A stretch of 64,000 nucleotides of DNA, taken from the NCBI RefSeq assembly GCF_000421145.1, contig NZ_ATWH01000017.1, positions 30,077 through 94,076 of the forward strand, in the 5' to 3' direction. Below, one piece after another: positions 16,703 to 26,403 of this stretch. The notes beneath the pieces are model-generated. The model made no database searches. It saw nothing but the letters and a program-made list of their open reading frames with translations, and had not been told where the DNA came from. The translations under genes were made by a program, and so were the position numbers. The DNA comes from Glaciibacter superstes DSM 21135 (GTDB taxonomy: Bacteria; Actinomycetota; Actinomycetes; Actinomycetales; Microbacteriaceae). The number at the start of each line of letters is the position of its first letter. Positions within the stretch are counted from its first letter, which is position 1.

Positions 16703-17788
16703 ATGGGCGCACGTAAGCCGAATATCTCAGACGTCGCCCGGAAGGCCGGTGTCAGCAACGGCCTTGTCTCGTTCGTGGTGAACAATCGCCCTGGGGTGGC
16801 GCCAGAGACGCGTCAGCGCATTCTCGACGCGGCCGGTGAATTGGGTTGGCGACCCAGCCCGTCTGCACGGTCGTTGTCGCTGAAGACGTCCTTCGCGCTG
16901 GGGCTCGTGATCAGGCGCAAGGAAGACCTCATCAGTGCCGACCCGTTCTTTCCTGCCTTCATTGCCGGGCTGGAATCCGTGCTGGCATCGGAAGGCCGCG
17001 TACTCGTGCTCAGCGTCGTGTCTGACGTGGCAGCCGAACTCCGAACCTACAGAACCCTGGCCGAGGACAGCCGCGTTGACGGGTTCATCCTCACGGACCT
17101 CCAGCACAACGACACACGGTTCAAGCTCTTGGAAGAACTCGGCGTTCCGGCCGTCGCGCTGGGGCGCCCTGGCGAGGGTGTCACCGTTCCGTGTGTTCAG
17201 CTCGACGACACCCGGGGGATTGCTGGGGTAGTCGAACATCTTGTCGGCCTCGGCCATACCCGCATCGGCCACGTCGCCGGCGACCCGGCAATGGTGCATG
17301 GCGGCCGTCGGCGTGAGTCGTTTGACGCGGCGATCGCTGAGGCTGGACTGGACGGCACGCTCGTGATCGAAACAGACTTCTCGGCGGGCGGCGGGGCAGA
17401 AGCGACACGAAGGCTGCTCGACAACCCTCACCCGCCGACCGCGATCGTGTATGCCAACGACCCCATGGCCGTCGCCGGGCTCGGTGTGGCGCAGCGCCGC
17501 GGCCTGCGGGTCCCGGACGACCTCTCCATCACCGGCTTCGACGGCACCGATATCTCTGGCTACGTCTTCCCCGCGCTGACCACCGTCACAAGCGACCCGG
17601 TCGAGTGGGGCAGGGTCGCGGCACGAACGCTGCTCGCCTACATCGCCAACGGGAAAGCCGACGACGTCGAGCTGCCGCCCGCTGCTCTCCTCATCCGCGA
17701 ATCCACGAGTCCACCCGCCCGTCATGACGGAGCGTTTCCCGCCGGAGTTCCGGCATCCGCACGCGGCACCGCAGCCGCACACAAATAA
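16703..17788 (+). CDS. LacI-family transcriptional regulator of the sugar cassette
   Basis: A 361-residue repressor. The N-terminal helix-turn-helix ISDVARKAGVSNGLVSFVVN with hinge helix PSPSARSLS is followed by a periplasmic-binding-protein-like sensor domain. The end of the protein (FPAGVPASARGTAAAHK) is a low-complexity tail. The ATG at 16703 follows a GGAGGGG ribosome-binding site. It is the first gene of a cassette with a binding protein, two permeases and a GH130 enzyme, so its ligand is probably the transported oligosaccharide or its breakdown product. Confidence 0.9.
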   Translation: MGARKPNISDVARKAGVSNGLVSFVVNNRPGVAPETRQRILDAAGELGWRPSPSARSLSLKTSFALGLVIRRKEDLISADPFFPAFIAGLESVLASEGRVLVLSVVSDVAAELRTYRTLAEDSRVDGFILTDLQHNDTRFKLLEELGVPAVALGRPGEGVTVPCVQLDDTRGIAGVVEHLVGLGHTRIGHVAGDPAMVHGGRRRESFDAAIAEAGLDGTLVIETDFSAGGGAEATRRLLDNPHPPTAIVYANDPMAVAGLGVAQRRGLRVPDDLSITGFDGTDISGYVFPALTTVTSDPVEWGRVAARTLLAYIANGKADDVELPPAALLIRESTSPPARHDGAFPAGVPASARGTAAAHK

Positions 17789-17798
17789 GGAGTACATC

Positions 17799-19088
17799 GT
17801 GCATCGACGCACACTCATCGGCATGACCGCCTTGTCCGCCGCAGCCCTCCTCGCCCTCACCGCATGCAGCGGAGGGGGAGCCGACAACTCCGATGCGCTC
17901 ACCAGTCGTGGAGACATCACGATCTGGTACTCGAACAATGAACAGGAAGTCGCCTGGGGCAAGGCGATGGTCGAGGCCTGGAACGCCGACCACCCGGATG
18001 AACAGGTCAAGGGGCAGGAGATTCCGGCCGGAAAGAGCAGTGAGGAGGTCATCGGGGCTGCGATCACCGCCGGCACCGCGCCCTGCCTGGTCTTCAACAC
18101 TGCGCCCTCTGCCGTCGGGCAGTTCGAGAAGCAGGGCGGTCTCGTCGACCTGACCACGTTCAAGGACGGCGCTTCATACATCGAGGAACGCAGTGGCGAC
18201 ATCGCCGACCAGTACACGTCAGCCGATGGTGGCTACTTCCAGATGCCCTGGAAGTCCAACCCGGTAATGATCTTCTACAACAAGGACATGTTCGCCCAGG
18301 CAGGGCTCGACGCGGAAAACCCGGCACTGTCGACCTACGACGAGTTCCTGGCCACCTCGAAAATACTGGTGGATTCCGGCGCAGCACCCTTCGCAATCTA
18401 TCCGGCACCGACCAGTGAATTCTTCCAGACCCAATTCGACTTCCTTCCGCTGTACGCCGCCGAAACAGGTGGTACCGGTCTGGTCGAAGACGGCAAGGCG
18501 ACCTTCGCCGATGAAGCGGGCGTCGACGTAGCCACCTTCTGGGAGACCCTCTACACTGATGGGCTGGCCGGCAAGGAGCAATATCAGGGCGACTCGTTCG
18601 CCGACGCGAAGGCCGCAATGGCCATCGTCGGGCCGTGGGCCATCTCCGTATACGACGGCAAGGTGAACTGGGGGTCTGTGCCTGTTCCCACCAAGGACGG
18701 CACAGCAGCCGAAGAGACCTACACTTTCAGCGATGCGAAGAACGTGGGTCTCTACACGGCGTGCAAGAACCAGGCAACGGCGTGGGACGTTCTGAAGTTC
18801 GCCACGAGCGAGGAGCAAGACGGCCAGCTCCTGGAACTGACCGGACAGATGCCAATGCGTGCGGACCTGCCCGCTGTCTACGCTGACTACTTCGCGGCGA
18901 ACCCGGCATACGCGCAGTTCGGCGACCAGGCGTCTCGCACGATCGAAGTTCCGGCGGGCAGTAACACCGTCGAGATGCTCCAGGACCTCCGCGATGTGTA
19001 CACGAAGGCGGTCATTTCGGGCGACGGCGACCTGACGAAGGCTCTGCAGGATGCCGCGGACAAGGTCGACGCGCTGGCCGCGAAGTAG
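17799..19088 (+). CDS. Sugar ABC transporter substrate-binding lipoprotein
   Basis: A 429-residue extracellular solute-binding protein of the CUT1 (maltose-type) class. The GTG start at 17799 follows an AAGGAG site, and the signal peptide ends in the lipobox LTACSGG with Cys23 as the lipid anchor. Conserved features are ITIWYSNNEQE at the mature N-terminus and the MPWKSNPVMIFYNKDMF segment that lines the sugar cleft. It lies 10 bases after the regulator gene and 6 before the first permease. An internal ATG frame to 17724 overlaps the regulator and is rejected. Confidence 0.9.
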   Translation: MHRRTLIGMTALSAAALLALTACSGGGADNSDALTSRGDITIWYSNNEQEVAWGKAMVEAWNADHPDEQVKGQEIPAGKSSEEVIGAAITAGTAPCLVFNTAPSAVGQFEKQGGLVDLTTFKDGASYIEERSGDIADQYTSADGGYFQMPWKSNPVMIFYNKDMFAQAGLDAENPALSTYDEFLATSKILVDSGAAPFAIYPAPTSEFFQTQFDFLPLYAAETGGTGLVEDGKATFADEAGVDVATFWETLYTDGLAGKEQYQGDSFADAKAAMAIVGPWAISVYDGKVNWGSVPVPTKDGTAAEETYTFSDAKNVGLYTACKNQATAWDVLKFATSEEQDGQLLELTGQMPMRADLPAVYADYFAANPAYAQFGDQASRTIEVPAGSNTVEMLQDLRDVYTKAVISGDGDLTKALQDAADKVDALAAK

Positions 19089-19094
19089 CGACCG

Positions 19095-20060
19095 ATGTCC
19101 TCCACCACAGGGGTGCGGCCGGCCGCGGAAACTACAGGTTCTCGCGGCCCGGTCAGCCGGCGGCGCCGTGGTTCGCTGACCAAGCGAGTCTTCGGCAAGC
19201 ATCCGCTTGGCTGGCTGCTCAGCGCACCGTACCTCATTTTTGTGATCGCAGTATTTGCGTATCCACTGGTCTTTGCCGCGTATATATCGCTGCACGACTA
19301 CTTCTTTTCCGCCCCAGGCGCCACCGTCGACCGGCCGTTCACCGGAATCGACAATTATGTGACGGCTCTGACTGATCCGCGGGTGTTGCGTTCGTTCGGC
19401 AATGTGGGCATCTTCCTTCTCATCAACGTGCCGCTGACCGTCGTGCTGTCGATTGTGCTCGCCTCAGCCCTCAACAAGGTGGTTCACTTCCGGGCATTTC
19501 TGCGGGTGAGCTACTACGTGCCATACGTGACGGCCAGCGTCGCGGTGGTGGGGGTGTGGCTGTTCCTGTTCAACGGAGGCGGGCTGGTCAACAGCCTTCT
19601 CGGGCCGTTGGCTCCGGATCCGTCCTGGCTGATCAACTCGGCCTGGGCGATGCCGACCATCGCCCTGTTCGTCACCTGGAAACAGCTCGGCTTCTACATC
19701 CTGCTCTACCTCGCAGCGCTTCAGAACGTGCCGAAGGAGCTCTATGAGTCGGCATCGACGGATGGCGCAGGCGCGTTTCGGTCCTTCTTCTCCGTGACCG
19801 TGCCTGGGGTGCGGCCGGCGACCGTGCTGGTGTTGCTGCTCGCGACCGTCACCGGCGCGAATCTCTTCACCGAGCCGTATCTGCTCACGGGGGGCGGGGG
19901 TCCTGACGGGGCATCCGCCTCACCGGTTCTGATCATGTACCAGCAGGGAATCCAGCAGGGTAAACCGGGTTATGCGGCGGCGATTGGCGTCGTACTGGTG
20001 CTGTTCGTGCTGGTTCTTGCGTTTCTGCAGTATCGGTTTGCGAGCGGGAAGGAAGACTGA
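19095..20060 (+). CDS. Sugar ABC transporter permease (MalF-like)
   Basis: A 321-residue inner-membrane permease with six membrane helices. The EAA loop that docks the ATPase reads ELYESASTDGAGAFRSFFSVTVP. A basic N-terminal stretch precedes the first helix. Its stop overlaps the next start (TGATG). No ATPase gene is in the cassette, as is usual for actinomycete CUT1 systems that share an MsiK-type ATPase encoded elsewhere. Confidence 0.9.
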   Translation: MSSTTGVRPAAETTGSRGPVSRRRRGSLTKRVFGKHPLGWLLSAPYLIFVIAVFAYPLVFAAYISLHDYFFSAPGATVDRPFTGIDNYVTALTDPRVLRSFGNVGIFLLINVPLTVVLSIVLASALNKVVHFRAFLRVSYYVPYVTASVAVVGVWLFLFNGGGLVNSLLGPLAPDPSWLINSAWAMPTIALFVTWKQLGFYILLYLAALQNVPKELYESASTDGAGAFRSFFSVTVPGVRPATVLVLLLATVTGANLFTEPYLLTGGGGPDGASASPVLIMYQQGIQQGKPGYAAAIGVVLVLFVLVLAFLQYRFASGKED

Positions 20061-20923
20061 TGGCCATCCGACATCGCGTACCGGGCCAACTAACTCGGGG
20101 CCAGTCCATCCTTCGCGGCGTAGTGCTGTTCGTCGGTGCGGTCGTGTTCCTGTTCCCCTTCTATTACATGGTCATCGGGTCGCTCCAGGCGTCTCCTGAC
20201 ACCTCTCTCGGCGGGGCGTTCCCCAACCCGGGCAACATCACCGGCGAGAACTACGTCGCGATCAACAGCAGGGTGAACCTGTTCCAGGGACTCCTCAGCT
20301 CGAGCATCTTCACGGGCGGTGTGGTGCTCGGAACCGTCGTCTTCGGGCTCCTCGCCGGATACGCGCTTGCGGTTCTGCAATGGCGCGGACGCGGCGCCAC
20401 GTTCGCGCTCGCGCTGCTGGTGCAGGTGGTCCCGTTTCAGCTGCTCATGATCCCGCTCTACGTGATGATCGCCAGGAACTACGGGCTCGCCGACAACTAT
20501 CTCGGCATGATCCTGCCGTTCTTCATCAACTCGACGGCGGTGGTGATCTTCCGGCAGTACTTCCTGCAGGTTCCGAAGGAGCTGTTCGACGCGGCGCGGA
20601 TCGACGGCGCCGGAGACTTCCGGCTGCTCTGGCAGGTGGCGATCCCGTTGGTGCGGCCAGCGCTGGTCACCGTGGTTCTGCTGACCTTCATCGGCCCATG
20701 GAACGAGTTCCTGTGGCCGTTCCTGATCACGAAGGAGGCGAGCATGCAGCCGTTGGCGGTGTCCCTCGCCAACTACATCAGCACGGTGGCCGCGTCGACC
20801 GCCAATCCGTACGGCGCGATGCTTGCGGGCGCCGTCGTGCTCGCTGCGCCGGTCGTCGTGCTCTTCATCGTGTTCCAGCGGTACTTCATTTCGACGGACA
20901 TCGGGTCCGGCGTGAAAGGCTAG
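20060..20923 (+). CDS. Sugar ABC transporter permease (MalG-like)
   Basis: A 287-residue permease with six helices and the EAA loop ELFDAARIDGAGDFRLLWQVAIPLVRPA. It pairs with the preceding subunit. It begins on the last base of that gene's stop codon, which indicates coupled translation. Confidence 0.9.
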   Translation: MAIRHRVPGQLTRGQSILRGVVLFVGAVVFLFPFYYMVIGSLQASPDTSLGGAFPNPGNITGENYVAINSRVNLFQGLLSSSIFTGGVVLGTVVFGLLAGYALAVLQWRGRGATFALALLVQVVPFQLLMIPLYVMIARNYGLADNYLGMILPFFINSTAVVIFRQYFLQVPKELFDAARIDGAGDFRLLWQVAIPLVRPALVTVVLLTFIGPWNEFLWPFLITKEASMQPLAVSLANYISTVAASTANPYGAMLAGAVVLAAPVVVLFIVFQRYFISTDIGSGVKG

Positions 20924-20925
20924 AA

Positions 20926-22026
20926 ATGTCATTCCCATACACACTCACCCGCGTCGGTGTCGTCATGACACCGGAACCGGGCAATGCGCAGGAAGCCGAG
21001 GGTGTGCTGAACCCAGGCAGCGGACGGGGTCCGGACGGCGAGCTCTATCTGCTGCCCCGGATGGTCGCCACCGGAAACGTGTCGCGGGTCGGCCTGGCGC
21101 GGGTCATCGTCGAAGACGGTGTGCCGGCATCCGTCGAGCGCCAGGGAATCGTACTCGAGCCCGATCGGGGCTGGGAACGTGGTGTCGACAACGCGGGTGT
21201 CGAAGACCCCCGCGTCACCTGGATCGCCGAACTCGGCCTGCACGTGATGACATATGTGGCCTACGGCCCGCTCGGTCCACGGAGTGCCCTGGCGACCTCG
21301 CCCGATCTGCGGGAGTGGACCAGACTTGGGCCGGTGCTGTTCGAATACGACGACGCGCTCGACATGGACCTGAACCTGTTCCACAACAAAGACACGGTGT
21401 TCTTTCCCGAGGCTGTCGTCGGCCCTGACGGTGTGCGCAGCTTCGCGGTGCTGCACCGGCCGATGTGGGATCTTGGCGAAATTCGACCAGGCCAGGGCGT
21501 TCGCGTGCCGGCCGGCATCGACGACGAGAGACAAAGCATCTGGATCAGCTTCGTGCACACGGATGACGTTGCCAAGGACATCCGTTCGCTCACGTACTGG
21601 CGCGGTCACCGCATGCTCGCGGCTCCCGAGTACCCGTTCGAAGCCGTGAAGATCGGCGGCGGGCCGGCACCGCGACGGGTGCCGGAGGGGTGGCTGATGC
21701 TGCACCACGGTGTCACCGGCGTTATTCGGAATGCGATGGAACAGCAACAGAACGTGAACTATGCCGCTGGAGGCATGATTCTCGACGGAGACGAGCCATG
21801 GCGGGTGTTGGCGCGCACGGAGACGCCGTTGCTGGCCGCGGAAACCGACGATGAGCGCAGCGGAATTGTGCCGAATGTGATCTTCCCGACCGCCATCGAA
21901 GAGATTGGGGCCGAGACATATGTCTTCTACGGCATGGCCGATTCGAAGATCGGCGCAGCCAGACTCGACCGGTCGGATAGCCGCGCGTCTCAGCGTAGTC
22001 ACTTTCGTTCAACAGACCGGAAGTGA
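20926..22026 (+). CDS. GH130-type glycoside phosphorylase/hydrolase
   Basis: A 366-residue five-bladed propeller enzyme. The GVEDPRVTWI motif (about residues 84-93) and a following TYVAYGPLGPR segment are diagnostic for the GH130 family, which cleaves beta-mannosidic bonds, usually by phosphorolysis of Man-GlcNAc, Man-Glc or beta-1,2-mannobiose units; some members are hydrolases. There is no signal peptide, so it works on sugar already imported by the adjacent ABC system. The ATG at 20926 is 3 bases after the permease stop. A beta-mannoside is therefore the likely cargo of the cassette. Confidence 0.82.
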   Translation: MSFPYTLTRVGVVMTPEPGNAQEAEGVLNPGSGRGPDGELYLLPRMVATGNVSRVGLARVIVEDGVPASVERQGIVLEPDRGWERGVDNAGVEDPRVTWIAELGLHVMTYVAYGPLGPRSALATSPDLREWTRLGPVLFEYDDALDMDLNLFHNKDTVFFPEAVVGPDGVRSFAVLHRPMWDLGEIRPGQGVRVPAGIDDERQSIWISFVHTDDVAKDIRSLTYWRGHRMLAAPEYPFEAVKIGGGPAPRRVPEGWLMLHHGVTGVIRNAMEQQQNVNYAAGGMILDGDEPWRVLARTETPLLAAETDDERSGIVPNVIFPTAIEEIGAETYVFYGMADSKIGAARLDRSDSRASQRSHFRSTDRK

Positions 22027-22028
22027 CG

Positions 22029-22057
22029 CTCTCGACCGGAACGGGAACAACGGATGC
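22029..22057 (+). repeat. 29-bp direct repeat, right copy
   Basis: Perfect copy of 16590-16618, starting 3 bases after the GH130 stop codon. It marks the right edge of the sugar cassette. Confidence 0.85.
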
Positions 22058-22118
22058 GCCGAGTCGCGTTGTAGCCAGCGGCGCCGGTCGATGGAATGAT
22101 CGGGAGACGGCCAACCAA

Positions 22119-22150
22119 CAGCGTCGCTCAACACCAGCGTCACTCAACAG
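22119..22150 (+). repeat. 16-bp imperfect tandem repeat
   Basis: CAGCGTCGCTCAACAC is followed directly by CAGCGTCACTCAACAG, two mismatches in 16. It ends just before the FGD-like gene's start. Between this and the 29-bp repeat I see nothing else. Confidence 0.65.
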
Positions 22151-22163
22151 GCAGGATGGGTCC

Positions 22164-23165
22164 ATGACGGGATTGCAGATCGGCTACGCGGCCATGCTCG
22201 AACAGTTCGCTCCGACCGAGGCGGTGGCGCTGTCTGCGTATGCGGAGGAACACGGCTTCAGCGGCGTGATGGCGGCGGACCACTTCCAGCCGTGGGTGCC
22301 CGCACAGGGGCAGTCCTCCTTCGTCTGGAACGTGCTCACCGCGGTCGGGGAACGAACCAAGGGAGACTTCGGGCCCGGCGTGACGGCACCGACGTTCCGC
22401 TGGCATCCGGCCATGGTGGCACAGGCATCCGCCACCCTGGCCGCCATGTACCCAGGGCGGCACTGGCTCGGGCTCGGCTCCGGCGAAGCGCTGAACGAGC
22501 ACGTCGTCGGCGGCTACTGGCCAGAGGCGCCGGAGCGCATCAACCGCATGTTCGAGGCCATCGAGATCATCTCGAAGCTGTTCACGGCATCCCTCGCCGG
22601 CAAAGACGTCAAGCACTCCGGCCAGTTCTACAAGCTCGAGTCGACCCGGCTGTGGACGATGCCGGAGGTTGCCCCAGAGATCCTGGTCGCCACGGCTGGC
22701 CCGGTCACCGCCAAGCGCGCGGGCCGTCACGCCGATGGGCTGATCACGGTGGGAGCGCCGCTCGAGAAGATCTCGATGCTGTTCGGCAAGTTCGACGAAG
22801 GCGCCCGCGATGCAGGCAAAGACCCGTCGATCATGCCGAAGGTGCTGCAGCTGCACATGAGCTGGGCCGAGACCGATGAGATCGCGATGGCGAACGCCAT
22901 GCATGAGTGGCCGAACGGTGGCATGAAGTTTCCCAAGGGCGATATCCGTTCACCGTTCGAGCTTGAGCAGATGGCCAAGCTGGTTCGCCCGGAGGACTTC
23001 GAGGGCCGCATGATCATCTCCGCCGATCCAGACGAGCACCGCGCGTACATCCAGAAGTTCGTCGACCTCGGCTTCGACCGCATCTACCTGCACAATGTCG
23101 GGCGCAACCAGCGCGAGTGGATCGAGGTCTTCGGACGCGACGTGCTGCCGAAACTCGCCAGATAG
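22164..23165 (+). CDS. F420-dependent oxidoreductase, G6PDH-like family
   Basis: A 333-residue luciferase-like barrel related to F420-dependent glucose-6-phosphate dehydrogenase and its paralogs. Recognisable segments are [41 protein letters not shown] and [14 protein letters not shown]. The HFQPW and [10 protein letters not shown] segments contact F420 in FGD. True FGD supplies F420H2 from glucose 6-phosphate; paralogs act on other alcohols, so the substrate is not certain. The ATG at 22164 starts the conserved region. Its stop overlaps the GTG of cofE (TAGTG), a telling pairing of an F420 user with an F420 maturation gene. Confidence 0.85.
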   Translation: MTGLQIGYAAMLEQFAPTEAVALSAYAEEHGFSGVMAADHFQPWVPAQGQSSFVWNVLTAVGERTKGDFGPGVTAPTFRWHPAMVAQASATLAAMYPGRHWLGLGSGEALNEHVVGGYWPEAPERINRMFEAIEIISKLFTASLAGKDVKHSGQFYKLESTRLWTMPEVAPEILVATAGPVTAKRAGRHADGLITVGAPLEKISMLFGKFDEGARDAGKDPSIMPKVLQLHMSWAETDEIAMANAMHEWPNGGMKFPKGDIRSPFELEQMAKLVRPEDFEGRMIISADPDEHRAYIQKFVDLGFDRIYLHNVGRNQREWIEVFGRDVLPKLAR

Positions 23166-24025
23166 TGGCGCCAGAGTCGCTGCAGGTCTTCGTTCTCGAG
23201 GGGCTCGGCGAGATCGTCGCCGGCGACGACCTGGTGGCGCTGATTGCGGCGTCAGCCCGTGGTGGCGCTGTTCCGGACACCGCTGCTGACATAGCGATGA
23301 CGGATGCTGCCGGCTGGCTCCTGCAAGACGGCGACATTCTTGCGGTGACCAGCAAGATCGTCTCCAAGGCCGAGGGTCGCACGGTGGCCGCGGCCGACCG
23401 CGAACAGGCCATCACCGACGAGACGGTGCGCGTGGTCGCAACGCGCGAGCACCCCGGTGGGGTGACCCGCATCGTCGAAAACCGCCAGGGTCTCGTGCTG
23501 GCCGCGGCCGGAGTCGATTCGAGTAATACGCCGGACGGCACGGTTCTCCTGCTGCCCGTCGATCCGGATGCGTCGGCGCGGGCATTGTGCGTCGGGCTCC
23601 GCGATCTCACGGGGCTGCGGCTCGGCGTGCTGATCACCGATACGGCAGGCCGCCCATGGCGCGAGGGCCAGACCGACATCGCGATCGGTGCGGCTGGACT
23701 GGCCGTGCTCGACGACCTGCGCGGTACGACGGATGCCGGCGGTCGCCGCCTCGATGTCACGGTCGCTGCGGTCGCCGACGAGATCGCCGCCGCGGCCGAC
23801 CTGGTGAAGGGAAAAACCAGCGGAAACCCGGTGGCAGTGGTACGCGGGCTCGGCCGGCTGGTCGGCGTGCTGGCGACGCCGGGTTCGGCGCGCGGCGCGC
23901 GGGCGCTGCAGCGCTCTGGTGAGCACGACATGTTCCGTCTGGGGAGCGCAGAGGCGTATGCCGAAGGATTCGCCGCAGGCAGAGCCGCGGGCAGAGCCGC
24001 GGGGATCGCCGGAAGCGGACCTTAG
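23165..24025 (+). CDS. cofE: Coenzyme F420-0:L-glutamate ligase
   Basis: A 286-residue CofE-type enzyme that adds gamma-linked glutamates to F420-0 using GTP. The family start [18 protein letters not shown] is visible. Further segments are [18 protein letters not shown], the [19 protein letters not shown] motif around the nucleotide and metal site, and [25 protein letters not shown]. It is the stand-alone form; the mycobacterial FbiB carries an additional nitroreductase-like domain that is absent here. The GTG overlaps the preceding stop. The end carries an Ala/Gly/Arg repeat tail and overlaps the convergent MarR gene by 4 bases. Confidence 0.9.
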   Translation: MAPESLQVFVLEGLGEIVAGDDLVALIAASARGGAVPDTAADIAMTDAAGWLLQDGDILAVTSKIVSKAEGRTVAAADREQAITDETVRVVATREHPGGVTRIVENRQGLVLAAAGVDSSNTPDGTVLLLPVDPDASARALCVGLRDLTGLRLGVLITDTAGRPWREGQTDIAIGAAGLAVLDDLRGTTDAGGRRLDVTVAAVADEIAAAADLVKGKTSGNPVAVVRGLGRLVGVLATPGSARGARALQRSGEHDMFRLGSAEAYAEGFAAGRAAGRAAGIAGSGP

Positions 24026-24549
24026 ACGGCGTGCGGTCCGGTCATCGGGCGCTCCGGGGCGGGGACCGGGTTGCCGCGGACGGGGGCGTGCAGCCAGGCA
24101 CCGAGAGCGTCACTGAGCAAATCGATCGTCTCGGTGATCCGTGCGATTTCTGACGCATCCATCTCGGCGGTGACCCCTGCGATATCAGCGCTGAGTTGCT
24201 CGTATACCCATTCCACAGCGTGGTGACCCGCCGGAGTCAGCACGATCAAGAGACTGCGGCGGTCATCGGGGTTCTTGGTGCGCGCCAAGAACCCCGCACG
24301 TTCAACCCGGTCAAGCAGAGGCGTGATGGTTCCTGAGGTCATTTCCATTTTCAGGGCGAGATCTCGTGGGGTGAGCGGACTGCTCTCATAGAGGTGACCG
24401 AGGGCGGCCAGATCGTTGCGTCCAAGATGAAGCTCTTTGGCCTGCGCATCCCGGAAGGTCTCTCCACTTCGAACCAACTGGCCCAAGCTCACCGACAATG
24501 CACGAGCCTGATCTTGCTTCCGAGGCAAATCGTTTGCTTCTTCTTCCAT
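24022..24549 (-). CDS. MarR-family regulator, left paralog flanking the Tad locus
   Basis: A 175-residue winged helix-turn-helix repressor. The DNA-binding core reads [32 protein letters not shown], followed by the wing [16 protein letters not shown]. It is closely similar along its whole length to the protein at 32273-32794, including the terminal TGPHA[V/L]. It is divergent from the Flp pilin gene at 24743, and the gap carries blocks shared with the other paralog's promoter. The probable role is control of the pilus genes and of itself. Confidence 0.85.
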   Translation of the reverse strand: MEEEANDLPRKQDQARALSVSLGQLVRSGETFRDAQAKELHLGRNDLAALGHLYESSPLTPRDLALKMEMTSGTITPLLDRVERAGFLARTKNPDDRRSLLIVLTPAGHHAVEWVYEQLSADIAGVTAEMDASEIARITETIDLLSDALGAWLHAPVRGNPVPAPERPMTGPHAV

Positions 24550-24557
24550 GTCTCTTT

Positions 24558-24662
24558 ACTCCCAAGCTGTTTGAGTTCCGTCAAGCTTAGCGGGTCAGCT
24601 GCGAAATGCCCAGAATTCTGCATAATTACAGGCCTCAACAAGATTGATGAGCAAGTTAGTTG
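24558..24662. promoter_or_regulatory. Shared MarR promoter block (pilus side)
   Basis: ACTCCCAAGCTG (24558-24569), starting 9 bases from the marR ATG, and a 23-base block (24640-24662) ending CAAGTTAGTTG also occur at matching distances upstream of the other marR paralog. CAAG-containing half-sites recur between them (for example CAAGCTTA). They are candidate operators. The remaining gap to the pilin start is unusually AT-rich for this window. Confidence 0.6.
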
Positions 24663-24742
24663 CATCAGCGTTTTACTTGTGTTAGCTTTTTACCAATATC
24701 CGAGCTACTTCGCTCCCCACCCAAAAGATTTGGAATCCTATT

Positions 24743-24955
24743 ATGCTGTCTTCTCTCGTTGCCATGCAGTCGTTCTTCGTTTCCGCCAAAGCTCGCCTCT
24801 CGCGTGAGGAGACCGGCGCCACCGCCGTCGAGTACGGCCTCCTGATCGGACTCATCGCCGTCGCGATCGTCGCCGTGCTGGTCGTTCTTGGCCCGCAGCT
24901 CGCGGCACTCTTCCAGGGTGTCTCCTCCAAGCTCCCTGCCGTCACCACCCCGTAG
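24743..24955 (+). CDS. flp: Flp-type pilin (Tad pilus major subunit)
   Basis: A 70-residue prepilin. After a 20-odd-residue leader the processing site is EETG|ATAVEYGLLIGLIAVAI, with Glu at +5 and Tyr at +6 of the mature protein, the classic Flp motif, and a single hydrophobic helix. Cleavage should be done by the prepilin peptidase at 31594. It heads the Tad locus and is divergent from a MarR gene. The first ATG at 24743 is used; an ATG 7 codons later is also possible. Confidence 0.9.
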   Translation: MLSSLVAMQSFFVSAKARLSREETGATAVEYGLLIGLIAVAIVAVLVVLGPQLAALFQGVSSKLPAVTTP

Positions 24956-25032
24956 CTCCCGCGGCGGTGTGCGCGGGTTCCCGGCGGATCCGACGCACAC
25001 CGCTTCCATCCACTCGTCCTCCTGGGGGTTAT

Positions 25033-25431
25033 ATGCCTGACCTGCGTGCCGAGCGTGGCGCGGTCGCTGTAGAGTTCGCCCTCCTGCTGCCGGTGCTGGT
25101 CGTCCTCCTCGTCGGCATTCTCGAATTCGGCGTTGCCTATGGCGCGCAGATCAGCATCACCGGCGCTGCCCGTGACGGCGCCCGAACCATGGCGATCGAG
25201 AGTGACCCGGCACGAACCCGAAACGCCGTACGAGCCGCAGCGCCGGCGCTGGATCCGACGATCACCGACTCTCAGATCAGCATCACGACATCGGCGGGAG
25301 CCTTGATGAACGTCTGCAAGCCGGGCGAGACGACAACGATCACCGTCACCTACCCCTATACGTTCCTCACCGGGATGTTCGGGGCGACCGTCACGATGAG
25401 CGGTAAGGCGGCCATGCGATGCGGCGGCTGA
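25033..25431 (+). CDS. tadE: TadE-like pseudopilin
   Basis: A 132-residue minor pilin. The N-terminal RAERGAVAVEFALLLPVLVVLLVGILEFG holds the TadE motif with Glu at +5 of the mature form. The C-terminal beta-rich part (about 90-132) has two cysteines that may form a disulfide. The ATG at 25033 is preferred over a 22-codon longer frame. It overlaps the next gene by 13 bases. Confidence 0.85.
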   Translation: MPDLRAERGAVAVEFALLLPVLVVLLVGILEFGVAYGAQISITGAARDGARTMAIESDPARTRNAVRAAAPALDPTITDSQISITTSAGALMNVCKPGETTTITVTYPYTFLTGMFGATVTMSGKAAMRCGG

Positions 25432-26393
25432 CGAACGACCGGTTCCGGGAAGAACGCGGCGGCATGGCGGTGATTGTTGCCCTGGCGATGGTGGCGCTCC
25501 TCGCCGCGGTAGCAGTGACGGTCGACGTTGGCGCAATCTATGCCGAGCGGGCGCAACTCCAGAACGGAGCAGACGCCGCGGCCCTCGCGATTGCAGAGGA
25601 CTGTGCCGGAGGGGCGTGCGGCGATCCCACGGCTACCGCCCAGGATCTGGCCGATTCCAACGCGAATGACGACGCCGCCACCATCGAGGCGGTTGACTTT
25701 CCCGCGACGGGCGCGGTGCACGTCACAACGAGCACGCGCGAGGACGGTTCGAACGCGGGTGAGCTCGCATTGACTTTCGCGCCCTTGCTCGGCATCGAGA
25801 ATGCCAAGGTCGAAGCTGAGGCGACGGCGGCCTGGGGAAGCCCGACGAGCGGTCCTGCCGTGCTGCCCCTGGCCTTCGCGCCGTGCAACTTCCAGCTTGA
25901 CGGCGCCATCCAGGTAGTCAGCACACATGGTGCCTCCGGCGGAGGAACCTGCTCAAGCATCAGCCCATCGGGACGTGTGCTTCCTGGGGGATTCGGCTGG
26001 CTCGCTGACCCAACCCAAACATGCAGCACCACAGTGAGCACGAGCACGAACGCTGCGGTCAGCGGCAGCACCGGGGTCAGCATTTCCTCCGCGTGTTCAG
26101 TCGTTCTCTCCGGGCTGGCCGACGAAACCGTGCTCCTGCCCGTCTATGAAGACGTTGGGAGCACCGGGAGCGGCGGCTGGTACAAGATTCGGGGCTGGGC
26201 CGCCTTCACCATCCTCGGTTGGAACTTCCCAGGATCACTGTCCAGTTACCACAACACGATGTACGCCGGCGCGAACTGTGCCAACACCTGCAAGGGACTG
26301 ATCGGGCGGTTCGTGAGCTTCGTGTCCCTCGACGACAGATTCACGATGGGCGGCCCGAACCTCGGGGCAACCATCGTGACCCTAACAAGGTAA
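25419..26393 (+). CDS. tadG: TadG-like membrane-anchored protein
   Basis: A 324-residue protein with the Flp locus TadG layout. A short basic N-terminus and one membrane helix (GGMAVIVALAMVALLAAVAVTVDVG) lead to IYAERAQLQNGADAAALA, the conserved segment of the TadE/TadG superfamily. The long extracellular part is Ser/Thr/Gly-rich with about ten cysteines and no von Willebrand domain that I can see. It probably anchors the pilus fibre at the cell surface. Confidence 0.82.
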   Translation: MRRLTNDRFREERGGMAVIVALAMVALLAAVAVTVDVGAIYAERAQLQNGADAAALAIAEDCAGGACGDPTATAQDLADSNANDDAATIEAVDFPATGAVHVTTSTREDGSNAGELALTFAPLLGIENAKVEAEATAAWGSPTSGPAVLPLAFAPCNFQLDGAIQVVSTHGASGGGTCSSISPSGRVLPGGFGWLADPTQTCSTTVSTSTNAAVSGSTGVSISSACSVVLSGLADETVLLPVYEDVGSTGSGGWYKIRGWAAFTILGWNFPGSLSSYHNTMYAGANCANTCKGLIGRFVSFVSLDDRFTMGGPNLGATIVTLTR

Positions 26394-26403
26394 GGCCGAT
26401 AGA

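Noticed and set aside
24550..24742. Exact -35/-10 assignment for the Flp pilin promoter
   Set aside because: The AT-rich gap offers several weak hexamer pairs and none stands out.
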